Shown one piece after another: positions 55,088 to 64,000 of a stretch of DNA of 64,000 nt. Position numbers and translations under genes: made by a program. Every line of letters begins with the position of its first letter. Within the stretch, counting starts at the first letter, position 1. The notes under the pieces were generated by a model, which made no database searches, was not told the origin of the DNA, and was given only the letters and a program-made list of their open reading frames with translations. The DNA comes from Aquimarina aquimarini (lineage in GTDB: Bacteria; Bacteroidota; Bacteroidia; Flavobacteriales; Flavobacteriaceae): the NCBI RefSeq assembly GCF_900299535.1, contig NZ_OMKE01000006.1, forward strand, positions 1 through 64,000. The letters run 5' to 3'.

Positions 55088-55602
55088 ATTCCGTTTACTT
55101 CAACAGAAACACCCTCTTATTTACATATCTCAAAAACCATGAATTCGTATAATTTTACCTAAAAAAGATAGCCAAATCAAGTGATTCTTTCTGAAACGAA
55201 ATAAAGAAAACCTATCCAAAAAAACCAGTTTTTATAACAAAAGACAATACACCCTCATACTTTTTCTTTTTACGAGTCAAAAAAATACTTAAAAAACACA
55301 GTTTCTTGACACCAAATTAAACAAGAACACCCCATAATAATACCACTTAGTTTCCCGAACTCACAACAACTATATAAACACAAAAACCATTAAACAAAGT
55401 GGTTTTTAAAAAGAAAATAGAGAGAATATATAGATATTAAGGTTTTGAAATAAACAACCTATTCTTAATGCATTTTTCTAATCTCTATAAATCAAGAAAA
55501 CACTCTAAACAACAAAGTTTCTTCAAACGAAATCAGTCTAGCACCACTTCTTTTAAACCACAAAAGCTAATCAATCTTATCATACTACCCTAAGAAAAAG
55601 CG
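55088..55602. other. 515-bp intergenic region without recognisable gene
   Basis: Lies between the SPOR terminator and the infB terminator (convergent genes). Strongly A/C/T-rich and poor in G on the plus strand. No ORF of note. One weak hairpin: arms AAAAACCA (55382-55389) and its complement (55400-55407). It could hold a small RNA, but I cannot support one. Confidence 0.4.
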
Positions 55603-55636
55603 AAAAGGCCAATAACTTTCGTTATTGGCCTTTTTT
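55603..55636 (-). terminator. Terminator of rimP-nusA-infB operon
   Basis: Arms AAAAGGCCAATAAC (55603-55616) and its complement (55621-55634) around TTTC, 23 bp after the infB stop. A- and T-runs on both sides make it usable from either direction. Confidence 0.8.
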
Positions 55637-55658
55637 AAATTTATAGTTAAAAGAAATA

Positions 55659-58484
55659 TTACAATTTCTTTTTCACTGCTACTTCTTGATATGATTCTAC
55701 CACATCACCTATTTTTATATCATTGTAATTCTTCACCTGTAATCCACAATCGTATCCTTTAGCCACCTCTTTTGCATCGTCTTTAAAACGTTTAAGCGAA
55801 GCCAATTCTCCTGTATAAACTACAACTCCTTCTCTAATCAATCTGATTCCAGAATTACGATAAATCTTACCTGTCAATACCATACAACCAGCAATTGTTC
55901 CAACTTTAGAGATCTTAAATGTCTCTCTAATTTCAGCTGTACCCGTAACTTCTTCTTTCATTACTGGAGACAACATCCCTTCCATCGCATCTTTAAGATC
56001 ATTAATAGCATCATAAATAATCGAATATGTTCTGATGTCTATTTCTTCCTTGTCTGCAACTTGTCTTGCATTTCCAGCTGGCCTCACATTAAATCCAATA
56101 ATAATCGCATCAGATGCAGATGCTAATAACACATCACTTTCTGTTATTGCCCCTACCGCTTTATGGATTATATTTACATGAATTTCTTCTGTAGATAATT
56201 TCTGGAATGAATCTGTTAACGCTTCTACAGAACCATCTACATCTCCTTTTAGAATTATATTAAGTTCTTTAAAGTCCCCTAACGCAATTCTACGTCCAAT
56301 TTCATCAAGCGTAATATGTCTTTGTGTACGAACAGATTGCTCTCTATGTAATTGTGCTCGTTTTGATGCTATATCTTTTGCCTCTCTCTCATCTTCTAAT
56401 ACATTAAACTTATCTCCTGCTTGTGGCGCACCATCAAGTCCTAAAATAGAAACTGGTGTAGAAGGCGCTGCTTCTTTTACATTATTCCCTCTCTCATCAT
56501 GCATTGCTTTTATCTTACCACTATTCTTACCTGCAAGAACGTAATCTCCTATACGCAGTGTACCTGTCTGTACTAATATTGTAGACACATACCCTCTTCC
56601 TTTGTCCAAGAACGCTTCTACAACTGTTCCTGATGCCAAACGATTTGGATTTGCTTTAAGCTCAAGTATTTCCGCTTCAAGAAGCACTTTTTCTAATAAT
56701 TCTTTTACTCCTAATCCTGTTTTTGCAGAAATATCATGGGATTGAATTTTTCCTCCCCAATCTTCTACCAATAAATTCATAGAAGCTAATTTTTCTTTTA
56801 TCTTTTCAGGGTTTGCTTCAGGCCTATCTACTTTATTTATAGCAAATATAATTGGAACTCCAGCTGCTTGTGCATGACTTATTGCTTCTTTAGTCTGTGG
56901 CATCACATCATCATCTGCTGCAATCACAACAATCGCCAAATCCGTTACCTGAGCACCACGAGCACGCATTGCTGTAAAGGCTTCGTGACCTGGTGTATCT
57001 AAAAAGGCTATTTTTTGTCCATTATCTAACTGCACCCCATACGCTCCGATATGCTGAGTTATTCCTCCACTCTCTCCTGCAATTACATTTTCTTTTCTAA
57101 TATAATCCAGCAACGATGTTTTACCATGATCAACATGACCCATCACTGTTACTATTGGAGCTCTATTCTCTAAATCTTCTGGCGCATCAACAACCTCCTC
57201 TATAGCTTCTTCTATATCAGCTGTTACGAAATTCACTTCATACCCAAACTCATCTGCTACTATAGACAATGTCTCCGCATCCAAACGCTGATTCATCGTC
57301 ACCATAATCCCAAGAGACATACATGCTGAGATTACTTCTGTAGTAGATATACTCATCATCGTTGCTACTTCTGACACAGTAACAAATTCTGTTACCTTAA
57401 GCACTTTACTTTCTTGTTCTTGCTGCGCTACATCATCCTCAGCTTTTTGACGGTGTTGATCTCTTTTATCTCTACGATATTTTGCTGCTTTAGATTTATT
57501 AGATTTCCCTTGTAATTTCTCAAGAGTCTCTCTTACTTGCTTTTGTACTTCTTCTTCACTTGGCTCCTCTTTAACAACAGCAGGTCTTTTTCCTTTTACA
57601 GGTCCTCTTCCACGGTTTCCACCTCCACGGTTTCCGCCTCCTCGATTTCCTCCACCAGACTGGCCTCCAGGTCTACCGCCACCTGAACCTTGGTTTCCAT
57701 CTTTACTTATTCTTCTACGACGTTTCTTTGCAGCATCTCCAGCAGAAGATTTTTTATCTGATTTATCATCTTTCTTTTTAGCAGGCTTTTTAAACTGAGT
57801 TAAATCAATTTTTTGACCTGTAAAATTAGGACCATCTAGTTTTTTATACTGCGTCTTAACTTTTTCTGGCTCTGAGGAAACTACAGGTTGTTCCTCTGGC
57901 TCTTTAGGCTTTTCCTTTTTGCTCACCTCTGGCTCTTTAGGTTTTTCTTTCTTCACTTCTTTTGGCGCAGGAGGTGCCTGTTTTGTTATTTTCAAACCTT
58001 GCTTTTTTGGCCTATTTGAAATCATCTCAGGTTCAGAACTTTTAACTTCTTCTTTCTTAGGAGTTTCTTTAGCAGAAGAAGTTTCTTTCACTTCTTCTTT
58101 TTTAGGCTCTTCAACCTCTTCACTCTTTTTACCCCCTAATTCTATTTTACCTACCTGTTTAGGTCCGTTTAATTTAGCCTTAGCTTTCACAACTTCACGA
58201 GCCTCAGCACGCTTACGTCTTTCTTCCTGCTCATGTTCGATTTGCACTCGCAATGCTTCTTTCTCTTTCTTCTTTTCTTCTCCAACTTCTTTTGAAGCCA
58301 CCTTTTTACTCTTATCTGTTTGAAATTCATCAAACAAGAGCTTATAAATTTCTGAAGAAATTTTTGTAGTAGGACGCGCATCAATCTCGTGACCTTTTGA
58401 ATTCAAAAAGTCAACAGCTCGATCTAGCGAGATATTGAATTCGCGTAATACTTTATTTAGTCTCATTGTTCCTGCTTCAGCCAT
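55659..58484 (-). CDS. infB: Translation initiation factor IF-2
   Basis: 941 residues. Long charged N-terminal region (about 60-390) with Lys/Glu/Pro runs and a Gly-Arg-Asn stretch ([13 protein letters not shown]), then IF2_N, the GTPase domain from about 440 with G1 [12 protein letters not shown]2 region [13 protein letters not shown]3 [16 protein letters not shown]4 NKVDR and G5 SAKTG, and the C-terminal domains that bind fMet-tRNA. It starts 44 bp after nusA. Confidence 0.97.
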   Translation of the reverse strand: MAEAGTMRLNKVLREFNISLDRAVDFLNSKGHEIDARPTTKISSEIYKLLFDEFQTDKSKKVASKEVGEEKKKEKEALRVQIEHEQEERRKRAEAREVVKAKAKLNGPKQVGKIELGGKKSEEVEEPKKEEVKETSSAKETPKKEEVKSSEPEMISNRPKKQGLKITKQAPPAPKEVKKEKPKEPEVSKKEKPKEPEEQPVVSSEPEKVKTQYKKLDGPNFTGQKIDLTQFKKPAKKKDDKSDKKSSAGDAAKKRRRRISKDGNQGSGGGRPGGQSGGGNRGGGNRGGGNRGRGPVKGKRPAVVKEEPSEEEVQKQVRETLEKLQGKSNKSKAAKYRRDKRDQHRQKAEDDVAQQEQESKVLKVTEFVTVSEVATMMSISTTEVISACMSLGIMVTMNQRLDAETLSIVADEFGYEVNFVTADIEEAIEEVVDAPEDLENRAPIVTVMGHVDHGKTSLLDYIRKENVIAGESGGITQHIGAYGVQLDNGQKIAFLDTPGHEAFTAMRARGAQVTDLAIVVIAADDDVMPQTKEAISHAQAAGVPIIFAINKVDRPEANPEKIKEKLASMNLLVEDWGGKIQSHDISAKTGLGVKELLEKVLLEAEILELKANPNRLASGTVVEAFLDKGRGYVSTILVQTGTLRIGDYVLAGKNSGKIKAMHDERGNNVKEAAPSTPVSILGLDGAPQAGDKFNVLEDEREAKDIASKRAQLHREQSVRTQRHITLDEIGRRIALGDFKELNIILKGDVDGSVEALTDSFQKLSTEEIHVNIIHKAVGAITESDVLLASASDAIIIGFNVRPAGNARQVADKEEIDIRTYSIIYDAINDLKDAMEGMLSPVMKEEVTGTAEIRETFKISKVGTIAGCMVLTGKIYRNSGIRLIREGVVVYTGELASLKRFKDDAKEVAKGYDCGLQVKNYNDIKIGDVVESYQEVAVKKKL

Positions 58485-58528
58485 AAACGCCTTATTATTT
58501 AATGCTCAAATATAATTAATTGTGATTA

Positions 58529-59761
58529 TTAATCTTCAAATTCAGATTTTAAAATTCTAATCACTTCGCCTACTGTCTCTTCTTCAAGATCAGTTCGCTT
58601 TACTAAATCACTAATATCCTGTTCCAAAATACTCTTAGCAGTATCTAATCCTATCTTAGAAAATTCTTCTATAATCCACGAATCTATTTCATCAGAGAAC
58701 TCTGTTAATTCTACATCTTCCTCAACACCCTCTCTAAACACATCTATCTCAAAACCTGTAAGTTGACCCGCTAATCTTATATTATGACCACCTCGCCCTA
58801 TCGCTTTTGAAACCTCTTCTGGTCTCAACATAACTTCTGCTCGGCTAGTCTCTTCATTAATTTTTATAGAAGTAACTTTTGCAGGACTTAGCGCCCTTGT
58901 AATAAATAATTGTAAATTATTAGTATAATTAATAACATCAATATTTTCATTACCTAGTTCTCTCACTATACCATGTATACGTGATCCTTTCATACCCACA
59001 CACGCTCCAACTGGATCTATTCTATCATCATATGAATCTACCGCTACTTTTGCTTTCTCTCCTGGTATCCTCACTACTTTCTTAACACTGATTAACCCAT
59101 CAAATACTTCAGGTATTTCAGATTCAAATAGTTTTTCTAAAAACAAAGGAGATGTTCTTGACATAATTATAGATGGCTTATTACCTTTAAGCTCTACAGA
59201 TTCAATAACTCCTCTTACATTCTCTCCTTTTCTAAAAAAGTCTGAAGGGATCTGTCTATCTTTTGGCAAGATAATCTCATTTCCTTCATCATCCAACATA
59301 ATTATCGCTCTATGTCGAATATGATGTACTTCTGCCGTATATATTTCTCCTTCTAACTCCTTAAACTGCTTATAAATATTGGTATTATCATGTTCGTGAA
59401 TTCTAGAAATCAAATTCTGCCTCAATGCCAATATAGAACGTCTCCCCAAATCAATAAGCTTCACTTCTTCTGACACATCTTCTCCTACCTCAAAATCAGG
59501 TTCTATTCTTCTAGCTGCTGTTATTGATATTTCTTGATTATCATCCTCAACTTCTCCATCTGCAACAACGATACGGTTTCTCCATATCTCTAAATCTCCT
59601 TTATCAGGATTTATAATAATATCGAAATTATCATCACTACCAAACTTCTTCTTAAGAGCATTTCTAAACACATCTTCCAAGATCGACATCAATGTAACAC
59701 GATCTATAAATTTATCATCCTTGAATTCTGAAAATGATTCTATTAATGCGATATTTTCCAT
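58529..59761 (-). CDS. nusA: Transcription termination/antitermination factor NusA
   Basis: 410 residues. N-terminal RNAP-binding domain about 1-125, S1 domain about 130-200 (GEIYTAEVHHIRHRAIIMLDDEGNEIILPKDRQIPSDFFRKGENVRG), two KH domains (VDPVGACVGMKGSRIHGIVRELGNENIDVI-type and SKAIGRGGHNIRLAGQLTGFEIDVF) and a short acidic tail. Lacks the C-terminal acidic repeats of enterobacterial NusA, as usual in this phylum. Middle gene of the operon. Confidence 0.96.
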   Translation of the reverse strand: MENIALIESFSEFKDDKFIDRVTLMSILEDVFRNALKKKFGSDDNFDIIINPDKGDLEIWRNRIVVADGEVEDDNQEISITAARRIEPDFEVGEDVSEEVKLIDLGRRSILALRQNLISRIHEHDNTNIYKQFKELEGEIYTAEVHHIRHRAIIMLDDEGNEIILPKDRQIPSDFFRKGENVRGVIESVELKGNKPSIIMSRTSPLFLEKLFESEIPEVFDGLISVKKVVRIPGEKAKVAVDSYDDRIDPVGACVGMKGSRIHGIVRELGNENIDVINYTNNLQLFITRALSPAKVTSIKINEETSRAEVMLRPEEVSKAIGRGGHNIRLAGQLTGFEIDVFREGVEEDVELTEFSDEIDSWIIEEFSKIGLDTAKSILEQDISDLVKRTDLEEETVGEVIRILKSEFED

Positions 59762-59776
59762 ATCAATATATTATTA

Positions 59777-60241
59777 TTAAAATGTTATCATAACTTTTGC
59801 TTCTACAATATCTTTATAAGCTATAGCCGCTTCCTTAGTAACTGTTACCTTACCTTTACCAACAGGTTTTGGTTCTCTTGCTTTCCAAGTTAACTCAATT
59901 ACATCTTCTGTTGCCGAAACAAGTTCTCCTTCTATAGTTTGCTCAGTTGTTTTCACTTTCAGCTTTCTACCAATGTTCTTCTTGTACTGGCGAACATGCT
60001 TAATCCCTTCTGAAACCCCTGCTGACATTACTTGAAGAGAAAAATCCTCTTCTTCTCTATCCAAATTATGCTCTATTGCTCTACTTATAGCAATACAATT
60101 TTCTACAGTAACACCCTCATCACCATCAATAATAATCTCAATACTATTACCTGAGTTAATCTTACTTTCAATTAAGAATAAAGACGGATTCTCTTGAAGC
60201 GCCTCATCTAATAAATTCTGAACTTTGTCCTTTAATGGCAT
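59777..60241 (-). CDS. rimP: Ribosome maturation factor RimP
   Basis: 154 residues from ATG 60241 (MPLKDKVQNLLDEALQENPSLFLIE). An in-frame ATG at 60277 would add twelve residues that are encoded by the leader hairpin, so the inner start is preferred. Motifs: IEIIIDGDEGVTVENCIAISRAIEHNLDREEEDFSLQVMSAGVSEGIKH (family S-P/A-G-v motif) and the C-terminal Sm-like domain (GRKLKVKTTEQTIEGELVSATEDVIELTWK). Needed for 30S subunit assembly. First gene of rimP-nusA-infB, 15 bp ahead of nusA. Confidence 0.94.
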   Translation of the reverse strand: MPLKDKVQNLLDEALQENPSLFLIESKINSGNSIEIIIDGDEGVTVENCIAISRAIEHNLDREEEDFSLQVMSAGVSEGIKHVRQYKKNIGRKLKVKTTEQTIEGELVSATEDVIELTWKAREPKPVGKGKVTVTKEAAIAYKDIVEAKVMITF

Positions 60242-60250
60242 AAATAGATA

Positions 60251-60275
60251 AAAAGAGGGGACTTCTCGTCCCCTC
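60251..60275 (-). terminator. Terminator-like hairpin in the rimP leader, possible attenuator
   Basis: Minus strand: GAGGGGAC (60275-60268) pairs with GTCCCCTC (60262-60255) around a 5-nt loop, followed at once by TTTTT. Eight perfect base pairs, six of them G-C, in AT-rich surroundings. It lies between the promoter at 60302-60331 and the rimP start at 60241. Confidence 0.6.
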
Positions 60276-60301
60276 ATCCTGGTTTTTTAATTTCAACGGT
60301 G

Positions 60302-60331
60302 CAAAGATAGTAATAATATCTTAGATACAAA
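60302..60331 (-). promoter_or_regulatory. Promoter of rimP-nusA-infB operon
   Basis: Minus strand: TTTG at 60331-60328, 18-bp spacer, TATCTTTG at 60309-60302. Both boxes and the spacing fit the flavobacterial consensus TTG-N(17-23)-TAnnTTTG. Transcription would begin near 60295, giving a leader of about 55 nt. Best promoter match in the window. Confidence 0.65.
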
Positions 60332-60471
60332 ATATCGCTGAGAATGAATTTATTCGTAAATTTAAGATACCATAGTATAGTCTCTTTTTCTTTAAGCTTC
60401 GATCTAGACAAGATTGAGATTCTAAATTCACAAAAACGGCAAACATACACACCTTACAAAAAAGTTATATC

Positions 60472-61305
60472 ATGATAAAAAATATACTTGTACCTACCGA
60501 TTTCTCAAGACAAGCAGAAAGTGCTCTGAAAGTTGCTGCCCAAATTGCAAAAAGAAATGATTCTAAAATCTTTTTGCTACATATATTAGAACTTCCGATT
60601 CACTTAACTGACTTGATGTCATCTGGCTCACCTGCTCCTGCACCAGAAGCTGTATTTTTTATGAAACAAGCTCATAAAAAATTTGAAGAAGTGCTCCAAC
60701 AAGATTATCTGCAAGATATCGAAGTTATAGAAACAGTAAGTTTTGAAGATGTAATGCATGGTATTATCAACTCTAGCACCAAAAACAATGTTGATATCAT
60801 TATCATGGGCTCTCATGGCTCTACTGGTTTTGAAGAATTATTCATAGGTTCTAATGCTGAAAAAATAGTTCGTACATCAAAAAAACCAGTCTTAGTAATT
60901 AAAGAGGATTGTGATATTTTTGAAATCAACGATTTTGTATATGCTACAAATTTTGATGATGAAGACAAACCTTGTCTGCAAGCTGCTTATGAGTTTTCAA
61001 AATCTATCAACGCAAAGCTTCACCTTGTATGGATCAACACAGCAAACGGCTTTAAGACCACACATGAGACTGAAGAAAAAATGAACAAAATGACCTCTTC
61101 TCTCTCCATACAAAACCATACCTTAAATATATACAACGATATTACTGTAGAAAAAGGAATCCTCAACTTTGCCAATTCAATTAATGCTGGCATGATTGGC
61201 ATCAGTACCCATGGAAGAAAAGGAATATCACACTTTATAAACGGAAGTCTTGGAGAAGATGTTGTGAATCATGCAAAACGCCCAGTATTAACATTTAAGA
61301 TATAA
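60472..61305 (+). CDS. Tandem-domain universal stress protein
   Basis: 277 residues, two UspA domains. Domain 1 (about 1-145): NILVPTDFSRQAESALKVAAQIAKR and an intact ATP-binding motif GSHGSTGFEELFIGSNAEKIVRTSKKPVLVIK. Domain 2 (about 148-277): FVYATNFDDEDKPCLQAAYEFS and GISTHGRKGISHFINGSLGEDVVNHAKRPVLTFKI. Cytoplasmic stress-related nucleotide-binding protein, exact role unknown. Transcribed divergently from the rimP operon, 195 bp away; no terminator is obvious after it. Confidence 0.93.
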   Translation: MIKNILVPTDFSRQAESALKVAAQIAKRNDSKIFLLHILELPIHLTDLMSSGSPAPAPEAVFFMKQAHKKFEEVLQQDYLQDIEVIETVSFEDVMHGIINSSTKNNVDIIIMGSHGSTGFEELFIGSNAEKIVRTSKKPVLVIKEDCDIFEINDFVYATNFDDEDKPCLQAAYEFSKSINAKLHLVWINTANGFKTTHETEEKMNKMTSSLSIQNHTLNIYNDITVEKGILNFANSINAGMIGISTHGRKGISHFINGSLGEDVVNHAKRPVLTFKI

Positions 61306-61370
61306 TCGAAGTTTTTTTAAGACTAACCAGAAATTACAGACTCCTGCTCATTTGTTTCTAAGTAAAATTG

Positions 61371-62618
61371 CTACCAAAGTTTTGCTATATGTTGCATTGT
61401 CCCCCCCTTGTGAGAAGAAACAACTTTAAAATCATCAAACCCATCTTGTCTAAGGAAAAATGAAAACTCTGTGTCTAATGCTGAATCAGTGTAACCAGCA
61501 AAGAAATATTTTGCCCCATCAATTGTATTATTAAATTGAGTATAATCATAATCTACATCAAATCCTGTGAATGGGGTTACTTTCAGTGTTTTCAGATCCA
61601 GTACTACTGTCTTAAAATCTCCTCCTCCATAAATCGACCACCTCTGATCATATGAGTCTGGGTGGTTATACTCCTTAGCATCTACATAAGTAAAAACAAG
61701 CTTATTATCTAACATAAAGGTACTAGAAGCATAAAATGTAATTGGAAGGACATTGGACAGATCAACATAAAAATCTGAATCAAACGTTCCATCATCATTG
61801 AGTTTTAGTAAAGCAAAAGGATTTGGCAGGCTTGAATCATTTTCCTTAAAGTAAGGAGCTACAAAAGCATTTCTTCTTCCAGGAGCTAAATACTTTGTGC
61901 CTTCCTCATCTGAGAGAATATCAAGTCCGTTTGAATATAATCGGTCGTCCTTACTATATTCGATAGCACTAGTAGCTGGGTCAAAAATTGCTACCATTGC
62001 ACCTGGTTTCACATAGTCCAAACAACAGGCAACAGGTGTTCCAAATTCAATAGACATTAAAATTTTTCCATTTGAAAGAGGGTATTTGAACCAATCTTTA
62101 TACCAATCGATTTGTACACCAACATCAGGGAGTGCATCTACATTGTGAACTTTTGTGATCTTCATACTAGAAGGGTTCCACTCCACGATCACTCCTTCAG
62201 CAAGCTTAGAAAAAAAAGCCTGCGTATCTGATAGAAAAACGGGAGGCGCAACATCTCCTGAAATACCTAAATGTGCAAAATTAATAACTCCGTTCTTTGA
62301 CACTTCCAAGGTAACCTTGTCTACACTCCATTTGGTTATAGTTGTATCATCACGACTCCAAGTATAAGGGTGCTCATTATAGGAATAAATTCTATTGTTT
62401 AACCCCAATTCGATTGCTTCAGACACCTTACTCTTAGATGGTATCTCTTCATGAACTTCCATATAATAAACTCTTCCTTCAGGTGTTTCCATTCGATAAG
62501 CTAAAACATGAGCTGATTCAACCTCAGGGTTTCCTGAATTTGGCTTACTCGAATTACCTTTGCCACAACCATTGAATAGCAGCACTAATATGGATATTAC
62601 ACTTAAAAATTTAATCAT
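61371..62618 (-). CDS. Lipoprotein of unknown function
   Basis: 415 residues. Lipoprotein signal (KFLSVISILVLLFNGC with Cys18), then a Ser/Asn/Gly/Pro linker. The rest is beta-rich with Trp/Asp/Gly-containing turns (HPYTWSRDDTTITKWSVDKVTLEVSKNGVINFAHLG, PLSNGKILMSIEFGTPVACCLD, KLVFTYVDAKEYNHPDSYDQRWSIYGGGDFKTVVLDLKTLKVTPF). The pattern suggests a beta-propeller-like fold, an inference. No family recognised. Candidate -7 box TAATTTTG on the minus strand at 62648-62641, with no clear -33. Confidence 0.75.
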   Translation of the reverse strand: MIKFLSVISILVLLFNGCGKGNSSKPNSGNPEVESAHVLAYRMETPEGRVYYMEVHEEIPSKSKVSEAIELGLNNRIYSYNEHPYTWSRDDTTITKWSVDKVTLEVSKNGVINFAHLGISGDVAPPVFLSDTQAFFSKLAEGVIVEWNPSSMKITKVHNVDALPDVGVQIDWYKDWFKYPLSNGKILMSIEFGTPVACCLDYVKPGAMVAIFDPATSAIEYSKDDRLYSNGLDILSDEEGTKYLAPGRRNAFVAPYFKENDSSLPNPFALLKLNDDGTFDSDFYVDLSNVLPITFYASSTFMLDNKLVFTYVDAKEYNHPDSYDQRWSIYGGGDFKTVVLDLKTLKVTPFTGFDVDYDYTQFNNTIDGAKYFFAGYTDSALDTEFSFFLRQDGFDDFKVVSSHKGGTMQHIAKLW

Positions 62619-62648
62619 CCCCTCTTATTTTTATAGAGTTCAAAATTA

Positions 62649-63058
62649 CATAATTATTTAAGTTAAAACTTTGTTGTTAGCTTTATAAAAATACTTCTAC
62701 TTGGCTATTAACTCTAAAGTAATCAAAGGTCTTTATACTTGTTTGATTTTGTAGTTCCAATGTAAAGGGTTTTTCTAGTTTAGTAAATTCAAAAACATAG
62801 GACATATTAGACATGAGTTAATTGACCTATCACTTAAAACCCAAAATTATGCAAACTTGTATTTTATCAGCCAATATATACAACAAGAAAAGGCAAAAAC
62901 AGATAGATCATCCTACACTAAATAAACGTATTCAAATTCGTAATGTATATTATCATTGGCCAACAAATAGTATCTGTGGTATAGGGTAAGACTTGGTTTT
63001 ACCACATTCAACCACACTATTTTAATAAGATGAAGAACTCCTGCTTTTATATAAACTT
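62649..63058. other. Intergenic region between two lipoprotein genes
   Basis: About 410 bp, AT-rich, with no ORF, RNA gene or convincing hairpin that I can see. It should contain the 3' end of the creatininase-like transcript and the upstream control region of the unknown lipoprotein gene. Confidence 0.4.
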
Positions 63059-63892
63059 TTATTCCTCCTTCCTAAAAGCTTTTATGTGGTTTTTAATTTC
63101 TTCTATATACAATTTAACCCTTAAATCTGCATATTGTCGTCCATCTTTTGTATTGGCTTTTCTAGGGTCACCTGAGACTCCTCGATGATCAAGTTGTGCA
63201 TTTCCTCCCTTAATTGTATCACCTATGTCAAACAAATCTGGCCGAACATGCTTTTTTGAGATAGACATTATTTCAGAAACATCCCAATGACCACCATGTC
63301 CTCCTGCCGCTATGTTCCGTTTTTTAATTGACTCTTCAATTATCTCCCTTGCTTTTGCATAACCGCTACCTGCATAATACACATCTACTTTTTGGTTTCT
63401 ATAGCTTGAGGCAAGTGTATCTGCCAATTGCCTAAGAGGTTGTTGACTATTATAATGGTCACACATTAAAATAATATGCGTAAAACCACTCGATATCATA
63501 CTCAATGCTATTTCTTTATTGACATTATAAAAGGTTTGCTCTTCAAGAGATATTGTTCCTGGGAACTTTTTTAAGCTTATATGATTTGGAGCAAAAGGTA
63601 TTATTGGAACAACAAGAGTCTTTCCTACACCTTTAGCAACCCTTTGGGCATAAGATTTCAATTTGAAGTTATGTTTTCCTAGTACCACATGCGGTCCAGT
63701 TGCCTCAGTTCCTCCGCTATAAATTAAAACAGTGGAATACCCTTCTTTTATTTTTTTATTAAGTTCTGCTGTTGTTAAATCTTCTATAAAAACAGAGTCA
63801 TTAATCACCGGTTTATTTTCCCGTGCACAACAAGTTAGTATCAGCAAAAGAATGCACACGACTGATCCAATACTATTTTTAAAAATTTTCAT
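63059..63892 (-). CDS. Creatininase-family lipoprotein, divergent
   Basis: 277 residues from ATG 63892 (MKIFKNSIGSVVCILLLILTCC, a tidy lipoprotein signal); in-frame ATGs at 63901 and 63922 are alternatives. Creatininase-fold motifs: STVLIYSGGTEATGPHVVLGKHNF, HIILMCDHYNSQQPLRQLAD and GGHGGHWDVSEIMSISKKHVRPDL. The family hydrolyses cyclic amides such as creatinine with a two-metal site. Compared with the family pattern E-Q-H-G-P-H-x-x-L-x-x-D and the later H-x-E, this protein has E-A-T, K-H and H-Y-N, so key ligands appear changed. It probably faces the periplasm or cell surface. Function unknown. Confidence 0.8.
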   Translation of the reverse strand: MKIFKNSIGSVVCILLLILTCCARENKPVINDSVFIEDLTTAELNKKIKEGYSTVLIYSGGTEATGPHVVLGKHNFKLKSYAQRVAKGVGKTLVVPIIPFAPNHISLKKFPGTISLEEQTFYNVNKEIALSMISSGFTHIILMCDHYNSQQPLRQLADTLASSYRNQKVDVYYAGSGYAKAREIIEESIKKRNIAAGGHGGHWDVSEIMSISKKHVRPDLFDIGDTIKGGNAQLDHRGVSGDPRKANTKDGRQYADLRVKLYIEEIKNHIKAFRKEE

Positions 63893-63929
63893 TTTATTCA
63901 TTATTAGTTTGTATTTCGACATGATTCAC

Positions 63930-63947
63930 TTGTTGTTGTTGTTGTTG
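63930..63947. repeat. (TTG)6 trinucleotide repeat
   Basis: Six perfect TTG units on the plus strand, CAA on the minus strand, lying 7 bp upstream of the outermost ATG (63922) of the creatininase-like gene and about 38 bp before the preferred start. Unit number could vary by slippage. Confidence 0.85.
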
Positions 63948-64000
63948 TTTGCAAACAGACTTATAAAATTCTAAATACTTTATTTAATGTGAGGATTAAA

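Noticed and set aside
57919-58323. 134-codon plus-strand frame rich in Ser/Phe
   Set aside because: Antisense to the Lys/Glu/Pro-rich N-terminal region of infB; low-complexity shadow.
1-64000. Search by eye for tRNA, rRNA, transposase, integrase and phage genes
   Set aside because: None seen in any gap; gaps are short and AT-rich without cloverleaf-like GC stems. A tRNAscan or Rfam run would settle it.

Overview
The window is from the chromosome of a member of the Bacteroidota, almost certainly a marine Flavobacteriaceae (Aquimarina-like is my guess, not shown). Evidence: AT-rich DNA, a type IX secretion (T9SS) and gliding gene set (SprA, a PorP/SprF protein and a cargo with a T9SS C-terminal sorting domain), an Alternative Complex III (act) respiratory cluster, short leaders without clear Shine-Dalgarno sites, and promoters of the flavobacterial TTG-N(17-23)-TAnnTTTG type. 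Nearly everything is vertically inherited core sequence. I see no insertion sequence, prophage, CRISPR array, rRNA or tRNA gene.

Layout. 1-299: end of a small membrane protein cut by the window edge. 573-2720: a chitin-type AA10 LPMO with FN3 and CBM5/12 modules and a T9SS tail. 3119-9663: PorP/SprF, Nfu-type Fe-S carrier, dodecin, DUF255 thioredoxin-domain protein, an unknown secreted protein, TsaB. 9763-17102 (minus): seven-kb operon for a MacB-like tripartite ABC efflux system with two adaptors and a TolC protein. 17310-22765 (minus): cytochrome oxidase biogenesis and small subunits (CxxC protein, DUF420, SCO, a cysteine-free SCO-like protein, COX IV, two COX III, heme O synthase). 22940-26453: metallo-beta-lactamase-fold hydrolase, two TonB paralogues, VanZ-like protein, GcvH. 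26743-34531: sprA and ruvA. 34684-35669: a 12-unit, 21-bp-period repeat array and a short adenylate-kinase-like enzyme lying between ruvA and maeB. 35713-42213: MaeB, QueG, MscS-type channel, P450, RuvB. 42484-54354 (minus): the full actABCDEF-ctaCD respiratory operon (quinol oxidation to O2 reduction). 54579-61305: SPOR protein, rimP-nusA-infB operon, universal stress protein. 61371-63901: two lipoproteins (one unknown, one creatininase-like).

How the genes work together: ActA-F oxidise menaquinol and pass electrons to the aa3-type oxidase (CtaC/CtaD plus COX III/IV encoded 20 kb away), whose copper and heme A sites are served by SCO, DUF420 and CtaB. SprA and PorP/SprF would export and anchor cargo such as the LPMO.

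Most worth a second look: the 21-bp/heptad repeat array with its flanking long hairpin; a textbook promoter followed by a terminator-like hairpin in the short leader of rimP-nusA-infB; perfect 24-bp and 28-bp palindromes at 524-547 and 38053-38080; a cysteine-free SCO-like partner; His-rich tracts in three neighbouring respiratory subunits; and a creatininase-like lipoprotein whose metal ligands look changed. I did not find a clearly new multi-gene system; the repeat array is the best candidate for something undescribed. All calls are from reading the sequence; no database search was run.
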